Shown one piece after another: positions 36,182-45,243 of a stretch of DNA of 64,000 bases; the stretch's first letter is position 1, and each line of letters starts with the position of its first letter. Under the pieces are notes generated by a model. That model saw only the letters and a program-made list of their open reading frames with translations. It searched no databases and was not told the DNA's origin. The DNA is taken from contig CAMZCT010000001.1 in the NCBI GenBank assembly GCA_947305065.1, forward strand, positions 98,854 through 162,853. Direction: 5' to 3'. A program made the position numbers and the translations under genes. This stretch comes from an uncultured Mycoplasmatota bacterium. Lineage in GTDB: Bacteria > Bacillota_I > Bacilli_A > RF39 > UBA660.

Positions 36182-36894
36182 CTACTAGTACCTCTTTCTT
36201 TACTTTTAACATGCTTATGTTCAGTAACTTTATTATTCATTTCTTTCTTGATTTCTTTAATTTCTTCTCTAACAGATTTTCTAGTAGAGGCTTCTAAACT
36301 CTTTTTGCTCTTTGAGGAAGGCTCTAACTGACTCTCGTTTACCTTCCCTAAAGTCGGGTTTATATTTTGTTGTTCCTCCTTCTTTAGAGGTTTTTGTTTT
36401 TCTTCCTTTTTCTTTTTTTGATTTTCATTTACTGGTTCGTGACCTTTAGCTTTTTCTTCTTTAATCTTTTGAATTTCACTTTCAATAGTAGCCATATCAA
36501 CAGTAGCAAGTTTAAATCTTTCAACTATTCTATTAATCTTAGAAGCATCTTCTTCTTTTGTCATAATATCAACCATACCATCTTTATGTTTCTTTTCTAC
36601 AATTGCAGCAAATAAAACACCATATCTTTTAGCTTCTTCACTAAATTTCTGTAAGTCTTCTGTTTTGATAGAAAATACTTTAAGTGGTCTTCCAGATTTA
36701 AGCATATTAGTAAGAGTTGTCTTACCTCTTACTTTTTGTTGATCTTTGGCTATTGCTACTAAAGCAGCAGCAACATTCTTTGCTCCACTACCAGATAACC
36801 TTGCAGCAACTTCAAATCCCTCAAGAGATATTCTTACGATTTGTTCTGCTGCGTCACTTGACGTGTTCACTTCTTTCACTTTCCTTTCTTTCAT
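36178..36894 (-). CDS. PcfB/DUF3801-like relaxosome accessory protein
   Basis: 238 aa. The first 140 residues (EQIVRISLEGFEVAARLSGSGAK, TTLTNMLKSGRPLKVFSI, KRYGVLFAAIVEK) match the DUF3801/PcfB family; PcfB of pCF10 links the relaxosome to the coupling protein. The last 80 residues are a Lys/Glu-rich disordered tail. The gene overlaps the relaxase gene by 41 bp. Confidence 0.85.
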   Translation of the reverse strand: MKERKVKEVNTSSDAAEQIVRISLEGFEVAARLSGSGAKNVAAALVAIAKDQQKVRGKTTLTNMLKSGRPLKVFSIKTEDLQKFSEEAKRYGVLFAAIVEKKHKDGMVDIMTKEEDASKINRIVERFKLATVDMATIESEIQKIKEEKAKGHEPVNENQKKKKEEKQKPLKKEEQQNINPTLGKVNESQLEPSSKSKKSLEASTRKSVREEIKEIKKEMNNKVTEHKHVKSKERGTSR

Positions 36895-38173
36895 ATTCTA
36901 TAAATTCGTTTATATTCCTCTCAATTTTGGGAATACGTTCTTCAATTCCGTCGCATAATTTTATCACTCTCCTTATTTCTGCTACCTCAGGTCTAATTGT
37001 TTTTAATCTGTTTTCTATTTCTTCTTTATTAGATGACTTAGAGGATTCATAATATAATCTTTCTCTTTCTTCTAATAATGAATTTAATTCTTTTATCTTT
37101 TTTTCTTTAAATAAAAAAAATTGCTCATCAGTTAATAAGTTTTCACTAACAAGCAGTTTTGTTTCATTTGATATTCGATCTAGTTTTCTTGAATCTTCTC
37201 TTATAGAAGCTGGCAACTTTTTATATGGTTTTGTTTTAGGTATTACATTAAGCAAATAACAATAATGTAAGTATAAAGCATACATTCCCTTTGGCTTTTC
37301 TCTCTTATAGTCATATCTTCTATAGAATTTGCTATTATTAAATACTTCAAGGAATGGAACTCTAGGTGCTTTTTCGATTTTAATTCTTTCTGCAATTCTT
37401 TCATCAGTATAATCATCACCATAATTAGGAACTCTTATATTCTTTTTATATGGTGGTCTTTTAATAGTTAATACATTATTTCTATGTTTAACTTCATAGT
37501 TCATTGCTTTAAGTAGATTTTCAAAATCATTATAAGAAAAAGCCATAGCAATTGCTCTATCAATATCTTTCTTTGTAGTTGCGTAATAGTTATTTTCATT
37601 GAAATATTTGTTTTGAAAGTTTTGATAATTAATCTTATATTTTTTTCTTTCCTTTTCTACTACTACACTAAGACCATACTCTTTACATAATGAATCAGAT
37701 ATATTTCTAAGTTCACCATAAGTATCTCTCTTATCGTAATATCTTTTACCATCTTTGAATGATACAGAGTTAATTACAAAATGATTATGAAGATGCTTTT
37801 TATCCATGTGGGTTGATACAATCACTTCAAATCTATCTCCCCACATTTCTTCAGCAAGTTTCATTCCAATCTCATGACAAGTATCAGGAGTTACTTCTCC
37901 ATGTGCAAATGATTGAATAGCATGAAAAGCAATTATCCCTTTTTCTTTTCCATAATGCTTTTTGGTAATAATCATTTCATCGTAAGCTGTTTCTGGAGAG
38001 CAATTAATACCTGATACATAGAATTGTTTCTCGGTTTTAAAATCAGCTTTAGTATAATCCAAAACATTATGAAGTTCCTTGTATACGTTTTCATCAACCT
38101 TATCCACATCAGTAGCATAAGCAAGTACATGATCGAGTCTATTTTTAACAGGCCATATTTTTGTTACTGCCAT
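36854..38173 (-). CDS. MOBP-type relaxase
   Basis: 439 aa. The HUH-type metal motif is clear: STHMDKKHLHNHFVIN (His122, His127, His129, His131 region), with N-terminal AYATDVDKVDENVY and upstream FHAIQSFAHGEV typical of the MobA/VirD2 relaxase family. The catalytic tyrosine is probably among the early N-terminal tyrosines (Tyr19 or Tyr31). It nicks oriT and pilots the strand through the T4SS. A C-terminal coiled coil follows. Directly downstream of MobC. Confidence 0.92.
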   Translation of the reverse strand: MAVTKIWPVKNRLDHVLAYATDVDKVDENVYKELHNVLDYTKADFKTEKQFYVSGINCSPETAYDEMIITKKHYGKEKGIIAFHAIQSFAHGEVTPDTCHEIGMKLAEEMWGDRFEVIVSTHMDKKHLHNHFVINSVSFKDGKRYYDKRDTYGELRNISDSLCKEYGLSVVVEKERKKYKINYQNFQNKYFNENNYYATTKKDIDRAIAMAFSYNDFENLLKAMNYEVKHRNNVLTIKRPPYKKNIRVPNYGDDYTDERIAERIKIEKAPRVPFLEVFNNSKFYRRYDYKREKPKGMYALYLHYCYLLNVIPKTKPYKKLPASIREDSRKLDRISNETKLLVSENLLTDEQFFLFKEKKIKELNSLLEERERLYYESSKSSNKEEIENRLKTIRPEVAEIRRVIKLCDGIEERIPKIERNINEFIEYERKESERSEHVK

Positions 38174-38491
38174 TTATTTAAGTAAAAACTCTTTCTTTAC
38201 TTCTAACATAAACTCATTCCATTCCTTTGCTTCTTTTTCATACGTTGCATGATTAATATTTCCAGTTGAATTAGCAACTCTAGCTATCTGATTTAGATTT
38301 ATTCCTATAGGTCTCATATCTTTCATAACATCATAAAATCTATCTCCAGGTGGTTCTTTAAAAGTCGTATCATAAATTAGCTTTCTAAAATAATCTGTAC
38401 CATTAAGTCCAGCTCTAGCAGCGTTTTTTAAAAACAATTCATTATCCTCATAACTAATCCAAAATTGTTTTTTTACATTTCTACTTCTCAT
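38174..38491 (-). CDS. mobC: MobC-like relaxosome protein
   Basis: 105 aa. A ribbon-helix-helix-like start (KKQFWISYEDNELFLKNAAR, GLNGTDYFRKLI) and the MobC signature region PIGINLNQIARVANSTG. MobC proteins bind near oriT and assist nicking. Its 5' end overlaps a 37-aa DUF3789-like gene. Confidence 0.88.
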   Translation of the reverse strand: MRSRNVKKQFWISYEDNELFLKNAARAGLNGTDYFRKLIYDTTFKEPPGDRFYDVMKDMRPIGINLNQIARVANSTGNINHATYEKEAKEWNEFMLEVKKEFLLK

Positions 38492-38594
38492 TTTTTAATT
38501 CGTTCAATTTATTTATTTGTAAGCAACACATAACTGTCACTCCAGACAGTCCTCCAATAACTAGACCTAATATAAAAAATAGTAATTCTTTCAC
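38481..38594 (-). CDS. DUF3789-like small membrane protein
   Basis: Not in the track. GTG start at 38594 with AAAGGAG upstream; 37 aa, MKELLFFILGLVIGGLSG, one membrane helix ending with two cysteines and a short charged tail. This is the usual size and look of DUF3789 proteins, found next to MobC in gut conjugative elements. It overlaps mobC by 11 bp. Function unknown. Confidence 0.72.
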   Translation of the reverse strand: MKELLFFILGLVIGGLSGVTVMCCLQINKLNELKNEK

Positions 38595-38611
38595 TATAAT
38601 TCTCCTTTCAA

Positions 38612-38670
38612 AATAATAAGGGTTTGGGATTATCCCACATTTTGAATTTTACCCACTTGGGAGTACAAAT
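38612..38670. other. Candidate oriT
   Basis: The only sizeable gap next to mobC and the relaxase. It holds two nearby inverted repeats, TGGGAT-T-ATCCCA (38625-38637) and CCCA-CT-TGGG (38652-38661), separated by an AT-rich stretch, as expected for a relaxase site. No nick motif of a characterised element was recognised. Confidence 0.4.
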
Positions 38671-38694
38671 TCAGTGCTTGCTAATACAAGAAGA

Positions 38695-39171
38695 CTAATT
38701 TAGTTCTGCATTACAGTATGGGCAATAATAACAGTCTTCTTGTTCATCTTCTGAAAGAATACTTTTAATATTTAGTTTAATTTCTTCTCCAATTTTTAAA
38801 TCAATTGCATCAGAATCATATGAAATATCTTTCAAAAAATCTAATAGTAATTCTTTATTATCTGATTCAAACTCCAAACAGTTTTCATCAATTCTTCTAA
38901 TAGTCACTATATAATTATTATCTTCTTTTTCTTCATTATTATTTATTCCATCTGCTAAATAATTAAGATTAAGATCTAATACTTTTGCAATTTTTGCAAT
39001 TGTATTAAATGTATTTTTTGTTCCTCTATCTTTTTCAATTTCACAAATTGTTGTAGGAGAAACACCTGCAAGTTTTGCTAAATTTCTAATTGAAATTCCA
39101 GCTCTTATTCTTTCTTCTTTTAAAATTTTATTTATATTTTTTTCATCTTTCATGTTCTTTACCTCTTTCAT
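38695..39171 (-). CDS. XRE-family transcriptional regulator
   Basis: 158 aa. Residues 12-75 form a helix-turn-helix (ISIRNLAKLAGVSPTTICEIEKDRG), followed by an acidic linker and a C-terminal domain ending in two CxxC-type pairs (CYYCPYCNAELN), which could bind zinc or act as a redox switch. It probably represses the transfer or mobilisation promoter nearby. Its first codons overlap the end of the Toprim gene by 29 bp. Confidence 0.85.
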   Translation of the reverse strand: MKEVKNMKDEKNINKILKEERIRAGISIRNLAKLAGVSPTTICEIEKDRGTKNTFNTIAKIAKVLDLNLNYLADGINNNEEKEDNNYIVTIRRIDENCLEFESDNKELLLDFLKDISYDSDAIDLKIGEEIKLNIKSILSEDEQEDCYYCPYCNAELN

Positions 39172-40111
39172 AATTTATAAATTTAATTCCTTTTAAATGA
39201 CATAAATAGTCATTAAAATCTTTTCCAAATTGTGGTGGTTCATCTATAACTTCATATATATTTTTTATTGAATTTTTTAATCCTTCAGTTGCTAATCTTC
39301 CAGCTTGATCATTATCTAAGTGCAAATATATTTTATTTATATTCTTATTGTTGTATAAAAACAATGCTAAGGATATTGGAAGTTTACTATCTAAAATATT
39401 CTTAGATGGTTGATAAACTCCAGCTAAAGATAATAAATTTTCATCATGATAATTTTTATTATTCATGTTTATTATTGTTGCATAAGATAATAAATCAATT
39501 GCACTTTCAAATAAATGTACAGAATCATTTTCTTTATTTGAAGATTCTAATTTAAAGGAAAATGCTTTATTAGATCCATAACAATCATGCATATATCTTG
39601 TTTTATTTGTTCCTCTTATACATCCAAATTTAGGATTATAATTCATATCATATCCAACAAATACAGCATTATGATTTTCTTTAGATTCATAAATAAGATC
39701 TTTATCTATACATTCTTTTATAATATCTTCATCAATTCCTCTAGAAATTAAATAAGAAATAACTCTATTGTTATTCTCATTTTTTATAGGTAAAACCAAT
39801 TCAATATATTCTTTTTTCTTTTCAGTATAGTTATTTTTTATTGGTTCATTTGAATAACCAAGAACCTCAGCCATTGCTTCAGTAAAAGAATAATCTTTAA
39901 CTTGAATCAAATAATCAAGTGCTGATTTTCCTCCTATCCCTTTTGAAAACCAATACCACATTCCATTAGATATTTTTAAACTATCATGCTCTTTTGTTGT
40001 ATAAGTATCCCTGCTAAAATATACAAGTTCATCAGGATTTTTATTCTTTAAATAAGTATATAGATCAATTTGTTTTGCTTTAGCTATTTCATCTTTCGAA
40101 TAAAATGCCAT
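39143..40111 (-). CDS. DUF3991/Toprim primase-like protein
   Basis: 322 aa. N-terminal part DLYTYLKNKNPDELVY and MWYWFSKGIGGKSALDYLI is the DUF3991/CHC2-like domain, though without the zinc cysteines. The C-terminal part holds a Toprim core (HLFESAIDLLSYA with the conserved acid, and IYLHLDNDQAGRLATEGLKN with D-x-D). Such proteins are thought to act in strand synthesis or processing of mobile elements. It follows an internal hairpin terminator. Confidence 0.85.
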   Translation of the reverse strand: MAFYSKDEIAKAKQIDLYTYLKNKNPDELVYFSRDTYTTKEHDSLKISNGMWYWFSKGIGGKSALDYLIQVKDYSFTEAMAEVLGYSNEPIKNNYTEKKKEYIELVLPIKNENNNRVISYLISRGIDEDIIKECIDKDLIYESKENHNAVFVGYDMNYNPKFGCIRGTNKTRYMHDCYGSNKAFSFKLESSNKENDSVHLFESAIDLLSYATIINMNNKNYHDENLLSLAGVYQPSKNILDSKLPISLALFLYNNKNINKIYLHLDNDQAGRLATEGLKNSIKNIYEVIDEPPQFGKDFNDYLCHLKGIKFINYERGKEHER

Positions 40112-40133
40112 AATTAATCCTTTCTAAAGACAT

Positions 40134-40165
40134 AAAAAAAGAAGTGATATTTTTCAATCACTTCT
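40134..40165 (-). terminator. Internal terminator/attenuator before the Toprim gene
   Basis: AGAAGTGAT/ATCACTTCT, 9-bp perfect stem at the 3' end of the 110-aa gene, then seven Ts on the minus strand. Confidence 0.75.
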
Positions 40166-40490
40166 CTGTGTCTAATAAGTGCAGTTCTTTAAAATAATAA
40201 TATAAATTATTTCCACCTAAGAAGAATGCATTTCTCATATCTATATCTCTTTTTTCTAAATATAGTGTTTGAAGATTATATAAAGCTTCAGCATCATCTT
40301 TAGATAATTCTTTAAAATTTTCATTTTCTAATACTTCTCTTAGGTCTGGATGTTTATCAAGAAGTTCTTCAATATCTTTTAGAATTTTTTCATATTCCTC
40401 ATTACCTCTTCCCATATGATAAGTTGTTTCTTCTATATAAGACCACAAACTTCCATCTTGTATATCAAAGAAAGATTCAAGATTCTCCAT
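40158..40490 (-). CDS. Unknown 110-aa protein
   Basis: Acidic and helical (EYEKILKDIEELLDKHPDLREVLENE), no signal peptide or membrane segment. Similar small acidic proteins appear in gut conjugative elements, but I cannot name the family. Its stop lies within the attenuator hairpin that precedes the Toprim gene. Confidence 0.7.
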   Translation of the reverse strand: MENLESFFDIQDGSLWSYIEETTYHMGRGNEEYEKILKDIEELLDKHPDLREVLENENFKELSKDDAEALYNLQTLYLEKRDIDMRNAFFLGGNNLYYYFKELHLLDTEK

Positions 40491-40551
40491 AAAATCACCA
40501 CCTTCGAAATAATCATATATTAATTATTTTCCTATAACAAATGTGCGATTA

Positions 40552-40905
40552 TTATCTTTCCATGTCTTGTTCTTTTGTTTCATTACTTCTAGAAGATAGG
40601 AATGTAACTTTTTCTGCAATTACATTAAGTTTATATACTTTAGATCCATCTTCTTTTTCATAATTATCAGTTTGAAGTCTTCCTTTTACTCCAAGGATAT
40701 CGCCTTTTTTACAATATTCAGAAGTAGTTTCTGCTATTTGATTCCATAGAGTACAATCTACAAAATCTGTTTCATAAACTCCATCTGCATTCTTATAAGA
40801 TCTTGGAATAGCTAAAGTCATATTTAATACTTTCTTTCCATCTTCTAATTCCTTTGTTTCTAAATCCTTTGTTAATCTTCCAACTAAAACTACTTGATTC
40901 AACAT
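40552..40905 (-). CDS. ssb: Single-stranded DNA-binding protein
   Basis: 117 aa with the SSB OB-fold landmarks: MLNQVVLVGRLTKDLE, NMTLAIPRSYKN, FVDCTLWNQIAET and KGDILGVKGRLQTDNYE. The C-terminal acidic tip of chromosomal SSB is reduced. It would coat the incoming or displaced strand during transfer. Overlaps the preceding 83-aa gene by 7 bp. Confidence 0.94.
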   Translation of the reverse strand: MLNQVVLVGRLTKDLETKELEDGKKVLNMTLAIPRSYKNADGVYETDFVDCTLWNQIAETTSEYCKKGDILGVKGRLQTDNYEKEDGSKVYKLNVIAEKVTFLSSRSNETKEQDMER

Positions 40906-41150
40906 AATTCATCTCCCTTTCTTTGTTTATCATTTTTAGTTTTTGTTCCACTTAAAAAAGCAATCAAATCTTTTTCTTTAATTGCTTTCTTTAGTTCAAT
41001 AATTATTAATGTTTCATTAGATTGAAGATTGTTAATTCTACTTAGATCTTCCATCTTCATCATTAATATTTTCTTTTCGGTATTAAAACCGGCTTCAAAT
41101 AATTTTTCTAATAGTTTTGTTATTTGGCTTAAATTATATTTTGAATTCAT
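40899..41150 (-). CDS. Unknown 83-aa protein
   Basis: A small basic, helical protein (NLSQITKLLEKLFEAGFNTEKKIL) tightly coupled to both the sortase gene (4-bp overlap) and ssb. Possibly DNA-binding; no family recognised. Confidence 0.6.
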   Translation of the reverse strand: MNSKYNLSQITKLLEKLFEAGFNTEKKILMMKMEDLSRINNLQSNETLIIIELKKAIKEKDLIAFLSGTKTKNDKQRKGDELC

Positions 41151-41785
41151 CTATTTTCTTCCTCCAGACGTTCAAAAATATAAACCAATTGTTTTTCAGT
41201 TCCATGCTTACATGTTATTAATGTCATTACAGTTTTTTCACCATTTCTAATAATATTGGCTTTACCATTCTTATTAATTTCATAACTGTTTACTAATCTA
41301 TATTCATACCTAGCTCCTCCATAATAAACATAAGCATTATCTCCGATAGACAATTTAGGTAACTTTTTAAAATAAGAAAAATATGCAGTTCCCGAATGAC
41401 CAGCTAAAATAAAATTTCCTTTTTCTTCATCTGGCATATCTGATTCTTTTAATAAATAAACATTTTTATTTACATTATTTAATTTTGAAATCTTTGCATA
41501 TATTCCTCTTTTTAAATCAATTTTAGGTATTTCTAATACAGCAATATACTTTTCAGTATTAACTGGTGTTGATTGTTTTTCCTCTTTAACACCATCATCA
41601 ACAATAATTACTTCTTCTGTTTCCACTATTGGATCATCAAAATATTCCTCTATCTTTATATCATTTTCTAATTTACTAATATATTGATATAAATATTTTC
41701 CTCCAATAATAGCCATACCAAATAAGAACAAAACTATAGAAAGGAATATTAATATCCAATTTCTATTTTTTCCTTTTTTCTTCAT
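41147..41785 (-). CDS. Sortase
   Basis: 212 aa. An N-terminal membrane helix (about 11-30), then the sortase barrel with catalytic His130 in LAGHSGT and Cys192 in TLITCKHG, and an arginine in the last strand (FERLE) as candidate third residue. It cleaves sorting signals and transfers the protein to a cell-wall or pilin nucleophile. It overlaps the adhesin gene by 23 bp, and that protein ends in VPNTV plus a membrane anchor, so this is its dedicated sortase. Confidence 0.93.
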   Translation of the reverse strand: MKKKGKNRNWILIFLSIVLFLFGMAIIGGKYLYQYISKLENDIKIEEYFDDPIVETEEVIIVDDGVKEEKQSTPVNTEKYIAVLEIPKIDLKRGIYAKISKLNNVNKNVYLLKESDMPDEEKGNFILAGHSGTAYFSYFKKLPKLSIGDNAYVYYGGARYEYRLVNSYEINKNGKANIIRNGEKTVMTLITCKHGTEKQLVYIFERLEEENR

Positions 41786-44531
41786 ATATTAATACTCCTA
41801 TTCCTAGTAACATTAATGCTATTCCTATTATTTCAGGAATATGATAATCTTCTAAAACTGTGTTAGGTACTTCAACAATTACTTGTTCATTTGTCATAGT
41901 ACATTTAACGATTTCACCGTCTTCTAATATTTCAAAATACATCTTTTCTGTATTTAATACATATCCGTCTGGTGCTTCTTTCTCTAAGATATAATATCTA
42001 CCATATCTTAATTCTTCTATAACCATTTTACCTTCTTCATCAGTAATACCTTCAAAGATTAGTTCATCTTTATCATTATAGATTTCAATCTTTGTATTAG
42101 GTAATGGTTCGCTTGTAGATAGATCTGTCTTAGTAAATTCTAAAGAGCCAATTATAGGTCTGTTAGTCATTTCTGCTTTTACTATTTCTCCATTTTCTTT
42201 AATTTCAAATAGTACTTTTTCTTCTGTAATGACATAACCTGTAGCAGCTTCACTTTCAATAATGTAATATTTACCAATTGGAAGTTCATCTACTTTTACG
42301 ATTCCATTCTCATCAGTTATTCCCTTGAAAATTAATTCATTATTATTAGTATAGATTTCAATTTTTGTATTTGGAATAACTTCTCCATTTACTAAATCAG
42401 TCTTAGTAAATTCTAAGAATCCTTTCTTTAAATAATTGAATAATTTAATATTACTAGTAATTATTTCAGTATGATTATCTTTAAATGTTAATTCAACATC
42501 ATATGTCTTTATATCCAATAAGTAATTATCTAAAGTCTTAGTTTCCTTTATATAATATTTACCTAAATATAAATCATCAAAGATTATTTTTCCTTCACTA
42601 TTTGTAGATAATTCTTCTACAAGTTGATCTTTGCTATAGTGTACCACTCCATCTAAAGTCTTTATTTCTTCAGCAGCATAAAGTGCTACTTTAACATCTT
42701 TAAGAGGAATCTTTTCATAGCTAAACTTGTTATCATTAATTACAAATTGATCTCCTTCTTTTAGAATTTCAATTTGTCCTTTTACCTGTTTATCTTCATA
42801 ATTGATTTCAAAATAATCTCCATATTCATTATCATTTATTAAAGGTGTTTCATCATCTAATCTAAATGACAACTTAGAATCATTTATTAGATATCCATTT
42901 GGAGAACTTATTTCTTCAATACTATAGTTCCCAGTAATGATTTCGTATGGTGTAATAAAAACTCCATTCTCATCAGTTTTATATTCACAGATTTCTTCTT
43001 TCTTTGGATAAGTAATTGTTTGACAAACATATTCTTGTTTATCTTCATCATATATTTTGAAAGTTATATTAGAAGCAAGTATTGGTAATTTACTTTCACT
43101 ATCTATTTTAGTTAATTTAAGTTTTGCTGTTACCGGCGCATTAGTAAATGATAGTTTTATTACTTCTTCACTATTTTCATTAATAGTAATTTGAAAATCA
43201 TCTACTTTAATATAACCACTTAAAGTTGTTATTTGTTTTCCAGTATAAGTTCCATAAGGTAAAGTAAATTCAGCAAATCCATTTTTATCTGTATCTACTT
43301 CTGCTACCATCTCATTCTTATTATTAAAGAATTGAAATTTAATATTTTCTTCAGGAGTTAATACTCCAGTATCAGCTTTTGCATAATACTTATGTAATTT
43401 TACTGGTCTTTTAATTATTTGTTCATAAACAGTTATTTCAGGATTTAATTCATCCTCAGTTATTTCAAAAGTATAAGTATTAGGATCTAACTCATATCCC
43501 TTTGATGGAGATAATTCTTTTAAGGAATAATTTCCTAAATATGGTAGATAATCACTAGTAACATTTCCTTCTTCATCAGTAGTGATTGTTGTAAGTAAAT
43601 TATCTGCTTCATCATATACTCCATAGCTAGCTCCGGATAATACAGCTTCAGATGATGTAGGTTCTCCTCCGCTATCTCTATCAAGTTTATGAAGTGTTAT
43701 TTTACCTCCGATTATTTTTACATTCAATTTAACAGTAATTGGATCAAAGTTTCCAACTCTCATTACATTCTGTGAACCAGATACATAATATAGAACTGGA
43801 TATGAATCATATTTAGTAGTACTTTTCTTAAAAGTAATTGTTCCGTCTCCAACTGCTTTAGGAGTAATAGTTAAACTATTTCCATTTTTTGTAACAGTAA
43901 GGTTACTTGAGCTACTAACTGAATAAGAAGATAACACACCATTCGCATCATTAACGGTAATTGGATTACCTAAATTGACTGTGTTATTTTCGATTGTAAT
44001 ACTTGGAGTAACCAAATGTTGATCAACTAATCTATTTATTTCAGCGATTTCATCATCATAAGAGTTAATTCTACTTCCATTTAATGTATCGGTAAAATAA
44101 ATATCTGATTCAGGATTAGTAATTCTCCAAATCATTACTTGTGTTATTGGATACCACTTTTTAGCGGTATGTCCAGAATAATCATAACCATAGTAAGCAA
44201 TTAATGCTATTCTTCTCCATTGTGCCTCTGTTAAGTTAGCAGCAGTCCACCAATCAGATCTTGCTATGTTATAAGTATGATTATTATTGATATCTGTGTA
44301 AGGTTGAAGACAGTAAACAAATTTATTATCTTCACTTCTTCTTAAAAATCTGGCTTGTTGATATTTAACATAACCATCAGGTTTTACTTTTTTAATATAA
44401 ATATCACTTATCCATTCACTTGGCCATATAGCTTCGCCAGAATAAGTTTCAGCATGTACTTTCATATTGCCGAACATAAAAAAAGCACTTAGAAATATAA
44501 GTGCAGTTAAAACAATATTTTTAATTTTCAT
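41763..44531 (-). CDS. Thioester/Cna-B surface adhesin (SpaA-like)
   Basis: 922 aa. Signal peptide (1-27); a thioester domain with FVYCLQP (Cys74) and PITQVMIW (Gln131), the pair that forms an internal Cys-Gln bond; a Big-like section; then five or more Cna-B-type domains, each with a KL/TKTD strand and a Glu near P-x-GY (for example SPSKGYEL, EAATGYV, EAPDGYV). The last two repeats are close copies. The C-terminus is EVPNTV, a hydrophobic helix and KRKK: a variant sorting signal. The protein should be anchored by the neighbouring sortase and bind host or cell surfaces covalently, perhaps aiding mating contact. Confidence 0.93.
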   Translation of the reverse strand: MKIKNIVLTALIFLSAFFMFGNMKVHAETYSGEAIWPSEWISDIYIKKVKPDGYVKYQQARFLRRSEDNKFVYCLQPYTDINNNHTYNIARSDWWTAANLTEAQWRRIALIAYYGYDYSGHTAKKWYPITQVMIWRITNPESDIYFTDTLNGSRINSYDDEIAEINRLVDQHLVTPSITIENNTVNLGNPITVNDANGVLSSYSVSSSSNLTVTKNGNSLTITPKAVGDGTITFKKSTTKYDSYPVLYYVSGSQNVMRVGNFDPITVKLNVKIIGGKITLHKLDRDSGGEPTSSEAVLSGASYGVYDEADNLLTTITTDEEGNVTSDYLPYLGNYSLKELSPSKGYELDPNTYTFEITEDELNPEITVYEQIIKRPVKLHKYYAKADTGVLTPEENIKFQFFNNKNEMVAEVDTDKNGFAEFTLPYGTYTGKQITTLSGYIKVDDFQITINENSEEVIKLSFTNAPVTAKLKLTKIDSESKLPILASNITFKIYDEDKQEYVCQTITYPKKEEICEYKTDENGVFITPYEIITGNYSIEEISSPNGYLINDSKLSFRLDDETPLINDNEYGDYFEINYEDKQVKGQIEILKEGDQFVINDNKFSYEKIPLKDVKVALYAAEEIKTLDGVVHYSKDQLVEELSTNSEGKIIFDDLYLGKYYIKETKTLDNYLLDIKTYDVELTFKDNHTEIITSNIKLFNYLKKGFLEFTKTDLVNGEVIPNTKIEIYTNNNELIFKGITDENGIVKVDELPIGKYYIIESEAATGYVITEEKVLFEIKENGEIVKAEMTNRPIIGSLEFTKTDLSTSEPLPNTKIEIYNDKDELIFEGITDEEGKMVIEELRYGRYYILEKEAPDGYVLNTEKMYFEILEDGEIVKCTMTNEQVIVEVPNTVLEDYHIPEIIGIALMLLGIGVLIYEEKRKK

Positions 44532-44547
44532 TTTATTTCCTTTCCAT

Positions 44548-45093
44548 CTAGGAAAGACTTAACATCGCTCCTAGAAATCTTCCAGAAGGACTATAAACTT
44601 CATAACACCAAAAATTAGAATATTCACTATTCTCATCATCTATTGTTTCTTGTCCTTCTTTCTTACAAGCATCCATATTTGCATGGGTTACTTTTTGCCA
44701 TTTCATAATAGGCTTATTGTAATATTCATCTTCAGATATTCCAAGTTCTTCCCATGGTTTTTTTGCTACAGGTTTAGACTCTTCTTTTTTACTATCTGAA
44801 GAAATAGTTTTTGTTTCTTGTTTAGGTGTAGTTGTTTGTTTTTTCTTTGCTTCCTCTTTGCTTGAAGTAGTTGTAGTTTCTTTCTTCACTTCTACTTTTT
44901 CTTCAATCTTAGGTTCTTCAATAACAACATTTTCTTCTACTGGTTCTTCTACTTCTTCAACAACCTCAGTACTTTTATTATCTTTAAGAACATCATCAAT
45001 ATTGAATTCTTCAATTGGAGTGTTAAAAGCTGATCCTACTCCAATAATTAAGCTAATTAAAACAAACAAAATGTATAATTTTAAGATTTTCAT
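44548..45093 (-). CDS. Exported protein with charged spacer
   Basis: 181 aa. A hydrophobic N-terminal helix (1-20) with no clear cleavage site, a long Glu/Lys/Pro/Thr-rich linker (about 35-105), and a small C-terminal domain with two cysteines (NMDACKKEG, FWCYEVYS) that could pair outside the cell. It heads the adhesin-sortase operon with AAAGGAG before the start. It may help display or assembly of the adhesin; the family is not recognised. Confidence 0.75.
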   Translation of the reverse strand: MKILKLYILFVLISLIIGVGSAFNTPIEEFNIDDVLKDNKSTEVVEEVEEPVEENVVIEEPKIEEKVEVKKETTTTSSKEEAKKKQTTTPKQETKTISSDSKKEESKPVAKKPWEELGISEDEYYNKPIMKWQKVTHANMDACKKEGQETIDDENSEYSNFWCYEVYSPSGRFLGAMLSLS

Positions 45094-45243
45094 AATACAT
45101 CTCTCCTTTGATTGTATCCTAGCAAATTAAAACAATACTGTCATTTGTACGATTTATACATTTTCTTTCAGTAAGTAATTAATAGCTAGTATATATATCT
45201 AGGGTAGATTGTAAGAAGGGACTTTTTGGAATTCATACTCCCA

